Shown piece by piece: positions 1 to 10,000 of a stretch of 64,000 nt of DNA. Location of the stretch: assembly GCF_016863015.1 (NCBI RefSeq), contig NZ_BOOB01000057.1:1-64000 (forward strand), in the 5' to 3' direction. Position numbers and translations under genes: made by a program. The notes beneath the pieces were generated by a model. The model ran no database searches, was not told the origin of the DNA, and saw nothing but the letters and a program-made list of their open reading frames with translations. Source of the stretch: Microbispora amethystogenes (GTDB lineage Bacteria > Actinomycetota > Actinomycetes > Streptosporangiales > Streptosporangiaceae). The number at the start of each line of letters is the position of its first letter. Position 1 is the stretch's first letter.

Positions 1-39
1 GCCGAGCAAGAACACCTACGCAACAAAGAGCAGCCGTGA
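1..39 (+). CDS. Possible 3' end of a gene cut by the window edge
   Basis: Frame 1 is open from the first base to a TGA at 37-39 and encodes twelve residues ending in NKEQP. This could be the tail of a gene that starts left of the window, but twelve codons are too few to judge and no family can be named. The following 230 bases up to the next gene show no convincing coding or RNA feature. Confidence 0.2.
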   Translation, partial: AEQEHLRNKEQP

Positions 40-271
40 CCATTCCGGCTCGACGGGCGATGCCCTAAATCAAGGCACCCATAAAACCTGTCACGCCTGT
101 TCCATCAACGCGAATCAATGTGGACAGCGGTCAAAGCGGCGGACGTTCGAACCTCTCCGCCTCCCGTATTTAGATACCAGCGCCAAGCGCCGCTTCGATC
201 AGTGATGACGCCTGATCGGCAGTTATGAATCGTTTCAACTCGTCAATCAATGATACGAGAGGAGTTTGTGA

Positions 272-832
272 GTGAACGACTGGGACATCGAGGAACTGGT
301 GATCGAGGTCGCCGAGCATCTGGAGGGCTACACGCCCCTGGTGCGGCCTGGTCATCCGGTCTACCTCCTCGGACCCGCTGACGCCCGTCTCGTCGTGCAT
401 CCGATCTGGAACCAGCGGGGGCGGATCAGGGTGCTCGGCATCTATCCGGACGGCAGCAGGGGCACTCTCCCTGATCTGCGGCGACACGAAATCACGGTGA
501 CGGCGGCACGAGGAGCGAAGTTCGTCGCGAAGAGGATCGAGCGTCGCCTACTCCCTGACTATCGGCGCGATCTGCAGGCCTGCCGCGAGCGACTGGCGAC
601 GAAGGCGACCGAGAACGGCACTCGTGCCGAGATCGTGGCAACCCTGGTTGAACTGCTGCCCAAGGCGTCGCTTACCGAGAACGCGAGACAGACTGTTGTG
701 CGGTGGCGACTGGGTGGCGCCTCCGGCTCATTCACCGTGCACGGCGACATCACGAGCACCATCGAGATCCACGCAGCCGATCGTGAACTGGCCGAACGCG
801 TGGCCTACGCCGTACAACAGCGCTCCACATGA
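272..832 (+). CDS. Hypothetical protein, 186 aa
   Basis: I do not recognise this protein. The GTG start at 272 is preceded by a GAGAGGAG-type ribosome site at 256-264, and an upstream in-frame TTG runs straight into a stop, so 272 is well supported. The product is soluble, without signal peptide or membrane segment, mixed acidic and basic, with a central Arg/Lys-rich stretch (about residues 85-110) and a C-terminal part that looks like beta strands followed by a helix. It is followed by a hairpin terminator and then the DUF932-like gene on the same strand. Being next to a plasmid/phage-type gene suggests it is accessory, but no function can be assigned. Confidence 0.65.
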   Translation: MNDWDIEELVIEVAEHLEGYTPLVRPGHPVYLLGPADARLVVHPIWNQRGRIRVLGIYPDGSRGTLPDLRRHEITVTAARGAKFVAKRIERRLLPDYRRDLQACRERLATKATENGTRAEIVATLVELLPKASLTENARQTVVRWRLGGASGSFTVHGDITSTIEIHAADRELAERVAYAVQQRST

Positions 833-914
833 GTTCGCTCGAACTCTCGCGGTCGCACGAAAGGGGTGGGCTAATCCGGTAGGTCTCCTTACCGAAATCG
901 CCAACGACATAGAT

Positions 915-940
915 GGCACCGGCCACGGTCGGTGCCTTTC
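915..940 (+). terminator. Hairpin with T-rich tail between the first two genes
   Basis: The arms GGCACCG (915-921) and CGGTGCC (930-936) are a perfect 7-bp inverted repeat with an 8-base loop, followed directly by TTTCTCATTT. This is a rho-independent terminator shape. A second small hairpin (CGGTA 877-881 / TACCG 890-894) lies just upstream. The next gene begins at 966, so the hairpin could also act as an attenuator in its leader. Confidence 0.55.
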
Positions 941-965
941 TCATTTCCATAGAAGGGAGACAGAC

Positions 966-1994
966 ATGTCCAGGGAGTCTCTGGAGTGGTTGAACGCGAA
1001 CACCTTGATCGGCTTCACCGAGAAGCGCGGTACGGCCTGGCACTACCGGGCGAGCATGCAGGCCGAAGAGCCGAACCACTACCCCGGTCCGATCCCCGTG
1101 GACGACGTCAAGCGTCGGCTGTTCGGCTGGGAGGCGCTGAGCAGCCCGGTCTACGTGGAAGACCCGCGAGGCGGGCTGGCCCAGGTGCCCGGTAGGCAGG
1201 CAATCGTGCGCAGCGACAACGGTCATGTCATGGGCGTCTTCTCCGACGGGTACGAGCCACATCCCTACGTTGAATGGCTGATCAACACCGTCTCCCGGCT
1301 CCTCGATGCCGATCTGTCGATCGGTTCCGCCGGACTGCTCAAGGGCGGAGCGGTCGCCTGGGTGTCGGTCGAGGTCCCTGAGAACGTCATCACGCCCGAA
1401 GGCGTCGAGTTCCGGCCCCACCTGTTCGGCGCGACGTCGTTCGACGGTTCGCTTGCCACGACGTTCAAACGGGCCGTGACCCACATCGTCTGCGACAATA
1501 CGATGGCCGCCGGCCTCGCCGAGCGCGGACAGCAGGTCAAGATCAAGCACTCCCGGCACTCGAAGCTGCGGCTGGCTGAGGCTCGGGACGCGCTGAACAT
1601 CGTTTATGCGCTGGCCGACGAGTTTTCATCGGTCGTACGCGAGCTGTGCCGGGTTGAGGTCAGTGAGCGGCAGTGGCAGGCGTTCCTTGACGCCCATGCA
1701 CCGATGCCACAGCAGCGAGGCCGCAGCCGAACGATGGCGGAGAACAAGCGAGACGTCCTGGTCAAGCTCTGGAACCACGACCTGCGGGTAGCGCCGTGGC
1801 GTGGTACGGCCTGGGGCGTGGTGCAGGCGGTGAACACGTTCGTGCATCACGAACAGAACGTACGCGGTGCCGAGCGAGCCGAACGCAACATGCTCCGTGC
1901 GGTGACCGGCGGCGTCGAGGAACTCGACCAAGGCACCCTGCTCACTCTGTCCGAGGTGCTCGGCGAGGGGGTGATGTCTCGCTCCCGTTCTTGA
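966..1994 (+). CDS. DUF932 / phage-plasmid-like protein, 342 aa
   Basis: The protein resembles the DUF932 family (phage/plasmid-like protein, TIGR03299 type) found on actinobacterial plasmids, phages and integrative elements. Family-like features are the N-terminal region with WLNANTLIGFTEKRG and a GxAWHYR segment, a central FDGSLATTFKRAVTHIVCDN stretch, and a helical C-terminal part. The function of the family is not established. The open frame extends upstream to 624, but the ATG at 966 has a clear AGGGAGA ribosome site six bases before it and gives the expected start, so the longer frame is rejected. It is separated from the 272-832 gene by a terminator-like hairpin and faces the convergent membrane-protein gene 46 bases downstream. 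Confidence 0.8.
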   Translation: MSRESLEWLNANTLIGFTEKRGTAWHYRASMQAEEPNHYPGPIPVDDVKRRLFGWEALSSPVYVEDPRGGLAQVPGRQAIVRSDNGHVMGVFSDGYEPHPYVEWLINTVSRLLDADLSIGSAGLLKGGAVAWVSVEVPENVITPEGVEFRPHLFGATSFDGSLATTFKRAVTHIVCDNTMAAGLAERGQQVKIKHSRHSKLRLAEARDALNIVYALADEFSSVVRELCRVEVSERQWQAFLDAHAPMPQQRGRSRTMAENKRDVLVKLWNHDLRVAPWRGTAWGVVQAVNTFVHHEQNVRGAERAERNMLRAVTGGVEELDQGTLLTLSEVLGEGVMSRSRS

Positions 1995-2040
1995 TCCCGC
2001 CGACGCTGTGTGCCCCTCGGGCGGCCGGTACGCGGCGTCG

Positions 2041-4548
2041 CTATCGCAGACCTCGGAATCCGGCGCGCATCCGGCGGACATCTTTCAGTCGAGCTTCGTA
2101 GGTGGCTCCGATCAGGACCAGCGCGACGCCTCCCGCCGCCACCGGAACCCAGCGAGGAACAGCGGTCACGAGCTGTGCGATCCATGGTGCGAGCTCGTGC
2201 AGGGCGACCGCGGCCAGGGTGAACCCTCCGAGCGCTACGGGTGCCTGGAGCCGTGATCTCGCACCGAGCAACAGGACCACGAACGACGCGACTCCCAGTG
2301 TCAGAGGGCGGACCCAGCCCCCGAGCTGCGCATAGACCGCCAGCAGGCTCGGCAGGAAGGAGAAGGACAGGCCCGCACCGTAAGCCGCCCACGACGATGA
2401 CTGTCGCGCCCGCCGCCAGCCGATCGCGAGCAGCACCAGGGAGAACGGCACCGTGTAGGCCTCCACCAGCTCGACCCGCTCCGCCAGGAGCCGAGTCCAG
2501 CCGGCCAGCAGCAGAAAGGCGGTTCCGACGTACCCGGCCATCCGCCGGTCCGGCCGTAGAGCCGTACCGGCCGCCAGGACACCGGCCACAGCGCAGGCCA
2601 GACTGAACATCGGCAGATCCACAGCCAGAAGCAGACCGGCCGCCCCGAGCGCGTACCCCGTGATCTCCACCGCCACCCGCGGCCCGGCCTTGAGCAGCGC
2701 CGCGACGATCACGGCTACGCCGGCCACTCCGAGGAGGACGAAGGTGACGAATCGCGACTGAAGGTCGGCAGCGACCCACAGCGCGACCGCTTCGCCACCG
2801 ATCAGCAGCGTCGCCGTCGCGGCGGCCCCGGCGCGTACGGCCGGGGTACGGGCGACGCGGCCGGTCACCGCAGCCGTGACGGCGAGGACACCCAGCACGA
2901 TCAACGTGGCCGGCTCGGACACCAGCGCCCACACGCATACTTCCAGCGCCGCGGCGAGCGCCAGAACGCCCATCAGGGCGGCCCTGGTTGAGATCGCGGC
3001 GAGACTGACGGCCAGCACCAGTTGTACGGCTATCACCGCCGGGTACGGCAGGCCGAGCGCGACAGGGCAGACGGCCACGGTCACCGAGGCGAAAGCCAGC
3101 GCGACGACGATCAGCATATGAAGCCGGGCGCGCCAATCGGCGTTGTCCGTACCGCCGGGCCGCACGATGAAGAGCGCGAGGACCGCACAGACGAGTGCGA
3201 GCGCCGCGAGCACGACCAGGTCGGACGGCCCGGCGATCGACTGCGCACCGAGTGCTTCCCGGACTCCGGTCGTCCCGATGCCGCTCCAGACCTCTCTCTG
3301 GTCCAGCGGACCGGCCAGCGCGACGATCACCGTCATCGCCACCGGCGTCGAGAGCAGGGCCGTCGCGATCGCCGCCGTGACAGCGGCCGTGACCGACGCT
3401 TGGACGACCGCCGCCCTGAGCGGGGCCGCCTTGGCCGCTGAAGCCGTACGGGAGGCCAGAACGGCGAGCACGGTCACGGCCAGCCCGGCGAGCGGCGCGG
3501 GCGCGACCGCCCAAGGGCTCTCCAGAAGCATGCGCGTGGGGACCGCGAGTGCTGTTATCAGCGTGATCGCCGAAACCGCGGTGAGCGCTACCGACCACGG
3601 CCTTGGCGCGCGAACGGCGATGACCAGCCCTGCCACCACGGCGACGATCAGCGCACCCGACAGCGGCCAGGCACTGCGCGGTTCGTAGGTTTCCAGCGAC
3701 TCCGCGAGCCCGATCGCCACGCCGAGCGACCACGTGCACCCGAAGTAGACAGCCACCATCCTCTGCCGCCCGGCCAGCCAGGCCGTCGCGTCGGCGCAGG
3801 CGGTGGCGAGCAGGGCCGCGACGAGCCAGAAGGCGCCCTTGTCGAAGGTCAGCACCGCGAGCGGAAGCTGCGCCAGCCCAACAGCCGCAGGGGTCGGCAA
3901 TCTGAGCCGGGCAAGCCGACCATAGGTGGCGAAGGCCACGGCGACGACCCCGATGAGTCCGGCCGTGTAAGGCTGAGGATGAATCGCGTCGAGACCAGCC
4001 AGCCCGACCTGCCAGGCGGCGTAGCCGTCGAGGAACAGCAGCGCCAGGCCGAGCATGGCCAGGGTCTCCGCTGTTGCGGCCAGGCCGCGTCGGCGTAACG
4101 GGATCGGGGCCGCGAGGACGAGCCCGGTCAACCCGAGCAGAATCGCCGCCCGCCCCCCGATGCCGAGGTGCCCCCAGCTCACCGCAGTGAAAACGATCGC
4201 GGAGACGACCAGCAGGAGCCCCCCGAGTGCCAGAAGCAGGTTCTGTACTGCTTTCACCGGCAAATCCCTCGGCCGTTTGGGGCTGAGCACCGGTGACGGC
4301 ACGGCGCCGAAGTGATCCTCGGCCTGTTTGGTCTCGGTACGGGCGGCCCGCAACGCCGCGACAAGCTCGTTGCGCCTGGCCGTCAGCTGCGCCTCACGCG
4401 TCCTGAGGTCGGCGAGTGCCAGGTCGACCCGCCATAGCTCGCCGGCGAGAGCGCCGCTCAGCGGCAGCGCGCAGGCCGGGCAGGCCGCGTGGGGACCGGT
4501 GAGAGGCTCACCGCAGTCCGGACAACAGGGATGCGCACCGGGTTGCAT
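2041..4548 (-). CDS. Large polytopic membrane protein with N-terminal zinc ribbon
   Basis: The product is about 835 aa. The N-terminus holds a zinc-ribbon-like pair, CPDCGEP and CPACALP, then a short coiled-coil-like helix rich in Arg/Glu/Leu (about residues 40-80), then some twenty hydrophobic segments to the C-terminus. This is the architecture of the actinobacterial membrane proteins annotated with an SCO7613 C-terminal domain or DUF2157-like region. Their role is unknown; the ribbon suggests a cytoplasmic sensing or assembly domain. Start choice: an upstream ATG at 4584 would add 12 residues, but the ATG at 4548 places the Cys pair near the N-terminus as is usual. It is transcribed alone, convergent with the DUF932 gene and divergent from the 4867 gene. 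Confidence 0.75.
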   Translation of the reverse strand: MQPGAHPCCPDCGEPLTGPHAACPACALPLSGALAGELWRVDLALADLRTREAQLTARRNELVAALRAARTETKQAEDHFGAVPSPVLSPKRPRDLPVKAVQNLLLALGGLLLVVSAIVFTAVSWGHLGIGGRAAILLGLTGLVLAAPIPLRRRGLAATAETLAMLGLALLFLDGYAAWQVGLAGLDAIHPQPYTAGLIGVVAVAFATYGRLARLRLPTPAAVGLAQLPLAVLTFDKGAFWLVAALLATACADATAWLAGRQRMVAVYFGCTWSLGVAIGLAESLETYEPRSAWPLSGALIVAVVAGLVIAVRAPRPWSVALTAVSAITLITALAVPTRMLLESPWAVAPAPLAGLAVTVLAVLASRTASAAKAAPLRAAVVQASVTAAVTAAIATALLSTPVAMTVIVALAGPLDQREVWSGIGTTGVREALGAQSIAGPSDLVVLAALALVCAVLALFIVRPGGTDNADWRARLHMLIVVALAFASVTVAVCPVALGLPYPAVIAVQLVLAVSLAAISTRAALMGVLALAAALEVCVWALVSEPATLIVLGVLAVTAAVTGRVARTPAVRAGAAATATLLIGGEAVALWVAADLQSRFVTFVLLGVAGVAVIVAALLKAGPRVAVEITGYALGAAGLLLAVDLPMFSLACAVAGVLAAGTALRPDRRMAGYVGTAFLLLAGWTRLLAERVELVEAYTVPFSLVLLAIGWRRARQSSSWAAYGAGLSFSFLPSLLAVYAQLGGWVRPLTLGVASFVVLLLGARSRLQAPVALGGFTLAAVALHELAPWIAQLVTAVPRWVPVAAGGVALVLIGATYEARLKDVRRMRAGFRGLR

Positions 4549-4866
4549 TCCAGCAGGATTCCCCACCCCGATCACCGCCGCCATGCGCCGGACTACTCAA
4601 CTGCTCATAGGTAGGTGACACCATCACGCAGCTTTCCGTTACGGGGCAAACAGGACGCAGAATGTGAAACCGAGACGCGTGGTGGACGCCTGAGCTGGCG
4701 GAGTGAGACTGAGAACCCAGCAGGAGGCGGAGCATGAATCGGCTGCATCTCGCAGCGTCGCCGTCGGCGACGCGGCAAGCGCGGACGGTGCATTGCAAGG
4801 CTGACAGGGCCGAGCGAGCCATAAGGTGTTGGCGGCGGTCTGCGTTTACACGAGAGGGGAACCGGG

Positions 4867-5349
4867 GTGAACGCCGAGACGGCGAACCTGCTCTTCGACG
4901 TGGTCGAACGGCTTGAGAAGAGCATCGTCGCTCATGACTGCCCCGCGGTCGTCGTCTTGGACGGGGAGCGCCGTCTCGTCCTCAGTGACTACGACTACCT
5001 GCGTGATCGAGAGACTGCCGTTGCCTTCGAGCGTAGGGCCGCCGCGAAGGCCGGTGAGATCGGCGTGAGGCGATGGGTCCTCGCGGTGCCCCAGGTGTGG
5101 ATCTTCGAGCCCCCGAGCACTGTGGCTACGCGTGCGGTCTCGAATCACCCTCTGCGCGAAGGTGAGCAGGAGGCGATCACGTGGATGAGCTTCGATCGTG
5201 ACGACGGCGTCGACTACGGCCGCGTGGCTTATGCGCGCCGCCCCAGCGGTGAACCGGTCTTCGAGGAGCCGGAGATGTTCGAGGTGGGCGTACGGCCGAG
5301 GGAGATCATGCCTGGGTTCACGCTTCTGAGGGAACTTCTCGACGAGTAG
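4867..5349 (+). CDS. Hypothetical protein, 160 aa
   Basis: I do not recognise this one. The GTG start at 4867 follows AGAGGGGAACCGGG, an acceptable ribosome site. The sequence is acidic and soluble, with an initial helix (residues 1-25), a VVVLDGERRLVLSDYDYL strand-rich stretch, and two conserved-looking aromatic patches (VPQVWIF near residue 77 and EAITWMSFDRDDG near residue 100). There are no signal peptide, membrane or metal-site features. It is followed at once by a hairpin and by the convergent prepilin peptidase gene, so it is a single-gene unit. Confidence 0.65.
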   Translation: MNAETANLLFDVVERLEKSIVAHDCPAVVVLDGERRLVLSDYDYLRDRETAVAFERRAAAKAGEIGVRRWVLAVPQVWIFEPPSTVATRAVSNHPLREGEQEAITWMSFDRDDGVDYGRVAYARRPSGEPVFEEPEMFEVGVRPREIMPGFTLLRELLDE

Positions 5350-5350
5350 T

Positions 5351-5378
5351 GGGGCCGCCCCCGAAAGGGAACGGCCCC
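5351..5378. terminator. GC hairpin between convergent genes
   Basis: GGGGCCG (5351-5357) pairs with CGGCCCC (5372-5378), and inner CCC/GGG can extend the stem. There is no T tract, but the position two bases after a stop codon, between two convergent genes, fits a transcription terminator of the actinobacterial type. Confidence 0.45.
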
Positions 5379-5470
5379 TGACCGGTTTCACTTCCTTCGC
5401 CAAAAGAGAAGGTGAGATCGGCCATGTCCAGCCTACGGCCCCAGTGTCGGCAGTGGAGAGCATTCGGCGG

Positions 5471-6100
5471 TCACATCGCGAGGACAGCCACAAGGCAGCC
5501 GGCGAACATGAACGGTCCATACGGTATGAGGGTGGATGCGGAGCCCTTCCGGCTGATCAGCAGGGCCACGGCGTACAGCGCCGCCAGTATGAGCCCCGCG
5601 CCGATGCCGACGACCCAGGCGTGTACGCCGATGGTCCCGAGGATCCCGCCGACAAGACCGGACGCCTTGACGTCTCCCGGCCCAAGGGCGGCGTTCATCC
5701 GCCGGAAGCACCAGTAGAGCGAGAAGGCGCCCAGTGCGCCAAGGATTAGGCCCACGGTGAGCGCTCCGTCCCTGCTCACCATCCCGCCGACGGCTACGAG
5801 CGCCAGGAGGACGACGTACGAGGGCAGCGTGAGCGCGTCCGGCAGTCGTCGCGTCCGCAGATCGATCACGCTGAGCGCCACTCCAGCAGCGGCCATATAG
5901 AGGTATGCGGGGAGAAGCGGAGCAAGACCGATCCGCCAGCCGAGTAGCCCGAACACCGCGGCAGTGGTGATCTCAGTTGCGTACGGCATGCCTTTTCGAG
6001 AAGCAAAGTGGTCGGCGATGGTACGGACGGCTCGTCCGGTGAGGAGACCGACGGCGGCAGTTCCCAGCGCAATGCCGATCGTCGACACGAAGTCCCCCAC
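5471..6100 (-). CDS. Prepilin peptidase, A24 family, 209 aa
   Basis: This is a membrane aspartyl protease of the type 4 prepilin peptidase family, which cleaves the leader of pilin-like or Flp pilins. The two catalytic motifs are visible: DLRTRRLPD around residues 83-91 and GPGDVK around residues 140-145, each with its Asp, followed by the family's C-terminal IPYGPFMF segment. There are about six to seven hydrophobic segments. The N-terminal methylase domain of the long form is absent, as is usual in short actinobacterial Flp/Tad peptidases. No pilin or Tad gene is adjacent, so it is an orphan in this window. Confidence 0.85.
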   Translation of the reverse strand: MGDFVSTIGIALGTAAVGLLTGRAVRTIADHFASRKGMPYATEITTAAVFGLLGWRIGLAPLLPAYLYMAAAGVALSVIDLRTRRLPDALTLPSYVVLLALVAVGGMVSRDGALTVGLILGALGAFSLYWCFRRMNAALGPGDVKASGLVGGILGTIGVHAWVVGIGAGLILAALYAVALLISRKGSASTLIPYGPFMFAGCLVAVLAM

Positions 6101-6191
6101 TCAACAGTGCTCGCGTGGACGCTCTGTCCACACAGCGAGAGCAAAGAGTAGCCATGAGTGATCAGGCATGGTCAAGCCGTTTGGGGTGTAG

Positions 6192-6395
6192 CTCGTTTTT
6201 TGGGGACTGGTCGACCTGGGACGGCAAGGGCTGCTCGCCGTGGGCGCGACCGTTTCTTTCCTTGCGGCGCAGAGGCTGGCACGCGACCGAGACCTGCAGC
6301 AGGAGATCCAGGAATACCTGAACGTGGTGAAGCCATGGAACCGAGAACATGCTGGCCGAACCGAAGGGACGCGGCTGCTCACGCCGGGGTCGTGA
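6192..6395 (+). pseudogene. Small open frame, possibly a truncated membrane-protein gene
   Basis: One frame is open from 6192 to the TGA at 6393-6395 and reads like protein: a hydrophobic stretch (GLLAVGATVSFLAAQRLA) followed by a charged amphipathic helix (RDRDLQQEIQEYLNVV). No ATG begins it; the first usable start is a GTG at 6240 without a good ribosome site, and a stop lies just upstream at 6189. It is either a 51-residue small membrane protein or the 3' remnant of a larger gene. It starts just upstream of the less GC-rich stretch that carries the nuclease toxin. Confidence 0.3.
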
Positions 6396-7007
6396 ATCGT
6401 CGAGAACTTCATGATCACGAATGCGATCTCACTCGCTCCACTTGCCGCCGAACATGCCGCTCACCCCACAGATTCCCAAATCAGGGGCAGCGCTCGCCGA
6501 CTGCGCAATCGCCCTGCATGCCGAGCGCTCTCGGCTGTGACATGAGTCACAACCCACTCTTGAGGTCACCTGCCTAGATGCATTCAACCTGGGTGAATGC
6601 AAGTCGCACCCGAACCAAGCGACCTTTCTGTGACTTGACGTGACGACTCTGCCACGAGATAGATCTTGCGTCAGTAAGGACCGGGAGTTTAACTTATGTC
6701 GACTTTATGGCACGTAGGACCTCGTATGGTCCGGAGGCTCGCAGCCCTAAAAATGCAACGGTGAAATTAGCCGGACTCTCGGAGGGGGGTGCGACGCCCA
6801 CTTTCTGGCTAAGACCGTCGGTTGCGCTTCATTCCCTTACGCCTATGGACCGGAAAAGCACCACGTGCAATCGCGGCCCAGATGCAGGCTCTGTGAAACT
6901 TCCCACGCCATATCTACTTTACCTATCCCCCAGAAGCTTACCAACACAATCTGTAATGACAGAATGATACAGCCCCCCCGATAGCTGTCGACACCGAAAG
7001 ATGCAGT
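6396..7007. other. AT-richer intergenic stretch before the toxin gene
   Basis: About 610 bases with clearly lower GC than the flanks and no convincing gene on either strand. Short open frames here lack coding character. The region presumably carries the promoter of the gene starting at 7008, but I cannot point to a confident -35/-10 pair. The base composition matches the downstream toxin gene and suggests both arrived together. Confidence 0.5.
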
Positions 7008-10000
7008 GTGAATCATATTCCTCAGAAACGCCGGATACGTCGCCTCGTACACAAGCCAACCAGGATATTGGCAGTCGCTGCACTGGCAGGGTCAATCATT
7101 ACTGCCTCCCCCAGCGCAACTGCTAACGCGGACCCCGGGCCCAAAGCCGAACCCGCGTCCTCCTCGCCGGCTAGGGACCGCGGGGCCTTCACGGTTTCAG
7201 ACCCGGCATTAGAGGCTGCAAAGAAGAAAGCCCATGACACTGGTCAGAAAGTTGAGGTGCCTTCACTCTTCGGCGAGAACTCCAAGGTATGGGCCAACCC
7301 GGACGGCAAGACCTTACGTGCAGAGCTGCACGCGGGTCCGATTCAAATCAAGAGCACGGATCGGGACGGCATTGTCCACTGGGATCCCATAGATACCAGC
7401 ATCATCTCTCATGACGGGAGGCTAGAAGCGCGACGGGTAAAGACCCCCCTGCAATTTGGAGGTGAAGGCTCGACAACGCTTGTGTCAGCCAGAACCACCC
7501 GAGGGGTTGCCGGCTTCCGCTGGGGAGCCCGCCTACCCAAGCCCTCGATCGCAGGCAATGGAGCGGTGTACCGTGACGCGGTAGCCAAGGGCGTCGACTT
7601 GGTGGTACGCGCCGAAACAAATGGTTTCACCCAGGATATTATTCTTCGCGATAGGCCAAAAGGCCCACTGACGGTCAAGCTGCCAATGCTACTGCCGCGC
7701 GGTACCCGATATGCCAGTCGCAAAGACGGTAGACAGCAGCTTGTTTCAGGAGCTGGGAAGGCAGAGGCTACTCCAGTTACGGTGCAGGCCGTTGATGCGC
7801 TTGCCGAGCGATCGCCCGATGCCGGCAAGATCGGCGCTGTAATGGCGAACATCCAGAAAAGCGGCGGGACCACGACGCTGACGCTGCAGCCAGACGCCAA
7901 CTTTCTAGCCGATCCCGCTGTAACCTACCCAGTCACAATGTCAGTCGCCAGCGAGTACGTGGGCGCGGGACTGACCGACGATGCCTGGGTCAACAAGAAC
8001 AACCCCGATCTCAACCATCTAACCGATACGTGGCTGCGCGCGGGCACCACGCAGACGAGTGCCGATATTGCGCGAATCTATCTTCATTATAACGTCACCG
8101 GCACTGAAACCCTCGCTGGGGCGGTCATCCGCGATGCCAATCTAATGCTATGGAACTACCGCTCTGGTGCTCCCGCGGGAAGCACCAAGAACTGCGGTTT
8201 GGAGGTCGGTTCTGGTACTGTCGCCAGGAAGCTGACCTCTAGCTGGGATCCGGCTACCTTGTCATGGGCCAACCAGCCCAAATGGACGACATCCGGTCAG
8301 TACACCAACAAAGCGGCCTATAGCGATACTACAGGATGCCAAACTGGCGAACTCCTCTATTCAATCGAACAAATCGTCCAATCCTGGGCGAACGGCGAGC
8401 CGGACTATGGGATCGTGCTCATGGCGGCTAGTGAGAGTGCGATCATCAACTGGCGGCAGTTCCGCTCTCAAGAGGGAGGGACACATGATCGTAAAATGCC
8501 CGATCACGAGCCGATTCTTTTCATCGAGTACGAGCCTCCCGTCAAGGTGCGGACGATGTTCAATCGCGCTGATGACGGCACCGATGTAACGTATGAAGAA
8601 GCAGTGGCGCTGTCGGATGCGACCACAACCCCACCCGTGGTTCCGGACATCGACCCAGCTGCCGATGACGCCGAGCAGGAGGCATCAACAGTCGGATCCG
8701 AAAGCAATCTGATCGAAGTTGGGGCGCCAGAGGGAGTAACACCGGAGGAAATAGCTGCAGTATACCAAATGAATGGTTTAGATCCGAGCTCGCAACCTGA
8801 CAGTTGCTTGGCAGGACGTTGGACGTTCGACGATGGTACGGGAAACATCGCAGACGACTCCTCAGGCTACGCGAACTCCGCTACTCTCGAAGGCTCGTCA
8901 ACTTGGGGCGGCGGCCATTCAGGTCAGGCATTATTCAGCGCGGGATCTCCAAACCATGCCCAAACCTTGGATCCGGTCGTGCAGACCAGCCACAGTTTCA
9001 GCGTCTCCGCCTGGCTTAAGCTGACTGACCTTCAGGAACCCTTCGAAGTTGTTCAGCAGCGCGGCGTGAACAGGGCGCCCTTCTTCCTGGGTGGTAGTCC
9101 AGAGCATGGACTCACTTTCCGTATGTACGCCACGGACTCAACTGACGCGGGCGCCGCTGGTGTCGAGTCGGGAGTTCAACCGCCGGTGAATCAGTGGTTC
9201 CACATCGCTGCTGTTTATGATGCAGATGCCGGGAAATCCGTACTATATCTGAACGGTCAACTGATCGGGTCAGAGCCCGTCGCGGCCGTGTGGGATAGCA
9301 ACGGCCCATTGACGATCGGCACCGACATCGATGGTGCCATCGATGAGGTTAGGGTTTACAGCTACGCGTTGTCGGCCGAGGACGCAACCGCGCTCAAATC
9401 CGATCAAGATCCATCGCCCTGTGCATCAATGTCTCCGTCTCCGTCGCCGTCGCCGTCTCCGTCTCCGTCTCCGTCTCCGTCTCCGTCTCCGTCGACAGGT
9501 ACCTTGACCATTCCGGCCCAGGTCGACGGATGGATCTGCGACGATGACTGCGCTGATTTCACAGGCGAAAGTATGTACGCGGGGATCTATTCGCCGTTTT
9601 TCTCCTTTGCCGTCAAGGAGCGGACATACCTGCAGTTCGACACATCAGCGCTGGCAGGGAAGACCGTAACAAGCGCTGAGCTGCAGCTATTCGGGGTTGC
9701 GGATGGCTACGGCTGCGGATCCGGCATCAAAGCCGAGCGCATCACAGGAAGCTGGGCTCCGGCCACCTTGGGCTGGGATAACCAGCCGGCCACAACGAGC
9801 ACCGGAGAAGTGACGGCAACAGATCCGGGAACCTGCGACGATCAAGCCCGCCTGTGGACATGGTCGCTCACTTCGATAGTCCAGGCTTGGGCGGCAGGCA
9901 GCCCCAACTATGGCGTCAGGCTCCGCGCATCCAATGAGTCGGGCACGGCCTACGATCGTGGATGGGAAACCACCGAAGCAGGTGGTCATCCTCCGGTCTT

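Noticed and set aside
140-172. GTTCGAAC followed by CTCTCCGCCTCC considered as a tRNA 3' end or att site
   Set aside because: The bases around the would-be T loop do not pair, and no acceptor or anticodon arm is found upstream.
1847-3739. A 630-codon minus-strand frame overlapping the membrane protein
   Set aside because: It is another Arg/Gly-rich shadow in the wrong frame of the 2041-4548 gene and also overlaps the DUF932 gene.
6158-6577. A 139-codon plus-strand frame after the prepilin peptidase
   Set aside because: Its Arg/Pro/Cys-rich product is a shadow; the protein-like signal is in another frame (6192-6395).
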